Source of the DNA: Limiplasma sp958448555
Lineage (GTDB): Bacteria; Bacillota; Clostridia; Christensenellales; Aristaeellaceae
Length of the DNA stretch: 5,400 bases
NCBI GenBank assembly: GCA_958448555.1
Contig: CAUDEL010000090.1
Span: forward strand, 1-5,400
Direction of reading: 5' to 3'
The notes below the pieces were generated by a model that ran no database searches, was not told where the DNA came from, and saw only the letters and a list, made by a program, of their open reading frames with translations. Each line of letters starts with the position of its first letter. Position 1 is the first letter of the stretch. Positions 4,072 to 5,400 of the stretch are shown in pieces. The translations under genes and the position numbers were made by a program.

Positions 4072-5247
4072 GTGAAGAGGATTGCAGTTAGAAATCTCAG
4101 GCTTTGCACAAAAGACTGCCTGTGCCTGTATGTCTGTCCCGTCGGTGCGGCCGATACCGAAGACAGCGTGATCGACGTCACCAAGTGCATCGGATGCGGC
4201 GTATGCGCAGAGGCATGCCCCAGCAAGGCCATCAGCATGGTCCCGGTCACCTACCCGCCGCAGCAGAAAAAGGCTGAAAACGTCGTGGCCCTTGCGAATG
4301 TCCTTGCCGAAAGCAAGGCCAGACAAGAGAAAGCCGCGCTGCAAATCGCACAGGATACGCAGCGCGAGGGGCTTTTCCGCCTGGCGAAAGGCATCGCGAA
4401 GTCCAATCGACTGATGGCCGAGGACATCCTGCGGGAAGCGGGGTACATGCTTGCGCAGAGCGGAAATGCCCATAGCCTGCTCAGCGAGCTCATCGACAAC
4501 CCTCCCTCCCCGGATTTTCCGAAAGATGCGGCAAAGCAGCTTTTGCAGCGGATTCCCAATAACGACGAAACAAAGGAGACGAAAAAAATGGAAAAGTGGA
4601 AGTGCAAGGTCTGCGGTTACATTCACGAAGGTCCCATGACGCCCGATTTCAAATGCCCCGTGTGCAAGCAGCCGGCAAGCTCCTTTGAGAAAATCGAGGA
4701 CGCGCCGCCGGCCAATCCCTATGCCGGGACGCAGACGGAAAAGAACCTGGAGGCGGCCTTCGCCGGAGAATCGCAGGCGCGCAACAAGTATACGTATTTT
4801 GCTTCCATTGCGAAAAAGGAAGGCTACGAACAGATCGCGGCCCTTTTCCTCAAGACCGCGGAAAACGAGAAAGAGCATGCCAAGATGTGGTTCAAGGAGC
4901 TCAAGGGCATCGGCGACACCGCCCAAAACCTGCTCCATGCCGCAGAGGGCGAAAATTACGAATGGACCGACATGTATGACGGCTTTGCCAAGACCGCCGA
5001 GGCCGAGGGCTTTTCGGAGCTGGCGGCAAAATTCCGTCTTGTCGCCGCCATCGAAAAGCACCACGAGGAGCGCTACCGCAAGCTCCTGGCCAACGTGGAA
5101 AGCATGCAGGTGTTTGAAAAGAGCGAGGTAAAGATTTGGGAATGTCGCAACTGCGGCCATATCGTCGTGGGGACCAAGGCGCCCGATGTCTGCCCGACCT
5201 GCAATCATCCGCAGAGCTATTTTGAGATCAACGCGGAAAATTATTGA
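4072..5247 (+). CDS. rbr: Ferredoxin-rubredoxin-rubrerythrin-rubredoxin fusion
   Basis: Predicted NAD(P)H- or ferredoxin-linked peroxidase of 391 residues; ordinary rubrerythrin has about 180-220. Residues 1-56 form a ferredoxin domain. The second 4Fe-4S motif is classical (Cys39, 42, 45, 49, then Pro). The first is unusual: Cys12, Cys16, Cys18, Cys22-Pro. Residues 60-172 are helical and charged (LAKGIAKSNRLMAEDILREA), of unknown role. Residues 173-209 form a short rubredoxin (Cys178, 181, 195, 198). Residues 221-345 form the diiron four-helix bundle with all expected ligands: Glu233 (AGESQARN), Glu266 and His269 (ENEKEH), Glu294 and Glu297 (GENYEW), Glu328 and His331. A C-terminal rubredoxin follows (Cys358, 361, 374, 377). 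The GTG start has GGGAGG 8-9 nt upstream and a 3-nt gap from the preceding gene. An internal ATG at 4588 with its own ribosome site may also give a stand-alone 219-residue rubrerythrin. The peroxidase role follows from the family; the benefit of the fusion is inference. Confidence 0.9.
   Translation: MKRIAVRNLRLCTKDCLCLYVCPVGAADTEDSVIDVTKCIGCGVCAEACPSKAISMVPVTYPPQQKKAENVVALANVLAESKARQEKAALQIAQDTQREGLFRLAKGIAKSNRLMAEDILREAGYMLAQSGNAHSLLSELIDNPPSPDFPKDAAKQLLQRIPNNDETKETKKMEKWKCKVCGYIHEGPMTPDFKCPVCKQPASSFEKIEDAPPANPYAGTQTEKNLEAAFAGESQARNKYTYFASIAKKEGYEQIAALFLKTAENEKEHAKMWFKELKGIGDTAQNLLHAAEGENYEWTDMYDGFAKTAEAEGFSELAAKFRLVAAIEKHHEERYRKLLANVESMQVFEKSEVKIWECRNCGHIVVGTKAPDVCPTCNHPQSYFEINAENY
4573..4590 (+). 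promoter_or_regulatory. Internal ribosome binding site and start codon at the rubrerythrin boundary
   Basis: AAGGAG (4573-4578) lies 9 nt before an in-frame ATG (4588-4590). That ATG encodes the first residue of MEKWKCKVCGYIHEG, exactly where a normal rubredoxin-first rubrerythrin would begin. A seven-A run (4582-4588) sits between them and includes the A of the ATG. Translation from here would yield a complete 219-residue rubrerythrin ending at 5247. Either this is a real second start, or it is a relic of the time when the ferredoxin-like protein and rubrerythrin were separate genes. Confidence 0.6.
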
Positions 5248-5252
5248 TTGAA

Positions 5253-5292
5253 AGCCGTGATTCCCAGCGGGAATCACGGTTCAGTTTGTCGA
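5253..5292 (+). terminator. Operon terminator hairpin
   Basis: A perfect 11-bp stem, CCGTGATTCCC (5255-5265) with GGGAATCACGG (5269-5279) and loop AGC, begins 7 nt after the rubrerythrin stop. It extends by a G-U and an A-T pair. The following tract TTCAGTTTGTC is only moderately T-rich, so termination may be helped by the next hairpin. Confidence 0.75.
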
Positions 5293-5320
5293 AAAAGTCC
5301 GCCTATGGCGGCCTTTTTCG
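5290..5320. terminator. Second, probably bidirectional terminator hairpin
   Basis: CGAAAAAG (5290-5297) pairs with CTTTTTCG (5313-5320). Inside, after one T-C mismatch, CCGCC (5299-5303) pairs with GGCGG (5307-5311) around loop TAT. Read either way, a GC-rich stem is followed by five T, the classical form of a terminator working in both directions. It backs up the operon terminator and could stop a convergent gene to the right. Confidence 0.75.
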
Positions 5321-5337
5321 CCAGATGCTTAAGAAAT

Positions 5338-5359
5338 GTTTGCGCCCAGGGGCGCAAAC
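5338..5359. terminator. Third hairpin, possible minus-strand terminator
   Basis: GTTTGCGCC (5338-5346) and GGCGCAAAC (5351-5359) form a perfect 9-bp stem with loop CAGG. On the minus strand it is followed by ATTTCTT, weakly T-rich, so it may end a leftward gene lying beyond the window. On the plus strand the flank is C-rich, which does not support termination. The rest (5360-5400) shows nothing recognisable. Confidence 0.45.
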
Positions 5360-5400
5360 TCCCCGCCCGCCCGGCACCGGAGGGAAGCGTCAGCCCTGTG

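Noticed and set aside
3220..5277. 685-codon open frame on the minus strand across the whole oxygen-defence operon
   Set aside because: It is antisense to three genes with complete family motifs, shows no recognisable domain, and has no ribosome binding site. Long antisense frames are expected opposite GC-rich coding DNA with biased third positions.
1..5400. CRISPR array, insertion sequence or prophage signs
   Set aside because: No regularly spaced repeats, transposase motifs, terminal inverted repeats or phage genes were seen.

Overview
The window looks like chromosomal DNA from a strictly or mainly anaerobic, fairly GC-rich Gram-positive bacterium, most likely a gut-type member of the Clostridia (Bacillota). 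The reasons are strong AGGAGG-type ribosome binding sites before most genes, a VanZ-family membrane protein, and an oxygen-defence operon of superoxide reductase, rubredoxin and rubrerythrin. The genus cannot be resolved from the sequence alone.

Left part (1-2105): a trans-translation module lies on the minus strand. smpB (209-673) is followed directly by the 5' half of tmRNA (ssrA, 185 down to the window edge), whose tag reads DNSEYAFAA. smpB is divergent from proA (807-2105, plus strand, proline biosynthesis). Two sigma-70-type promoters stand back to back in the gap between them. No proB is adjacent to proA.

Middle part (2106-3038): a small VanZ-like membrane protein (2234-2686) is followed by the decayed start of a MerR-family regulator (2704-2823). 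This remnant has a clear winged-helix start but an in-frame TAG, and no downstream domain. A rho-independent terminator (2841-2869) closes this segment. An extended -10 promoter (about 2882-2910) then starts a leader of about 120 nt that could fold.

Right part (3039-5247): a tight three-gene operon for reductive oxygen detoxification. Desulfoferrodoxin (superoxide reductase) turns superoxide into peroxide. A protein with a rubredoxin fold at each end and a helical middle probably carries electrons. The last gene encodes an unusual 391-residue ferredoxin-rubredoxin-rubrerythrin-rubredoxin fusion that would reduce peroxide to water. This fusion contains an in-frame ATG with its own ribosome binding site exactly at the rubrerythrin boundary, so the locus may make both a long fusion and a stand-alone rubrerythrin.

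The right end (5248-5400) is non-coding as far as can be seen. It holds three consecutive hairpins: one terminator for the operon and two that could also stop transcription entering from the right. The most interesting points are the fusion with its nested start, the double-rubredoxin protein that lacks canonical diiron ligands, the MerR remnant and the possible structured leader.
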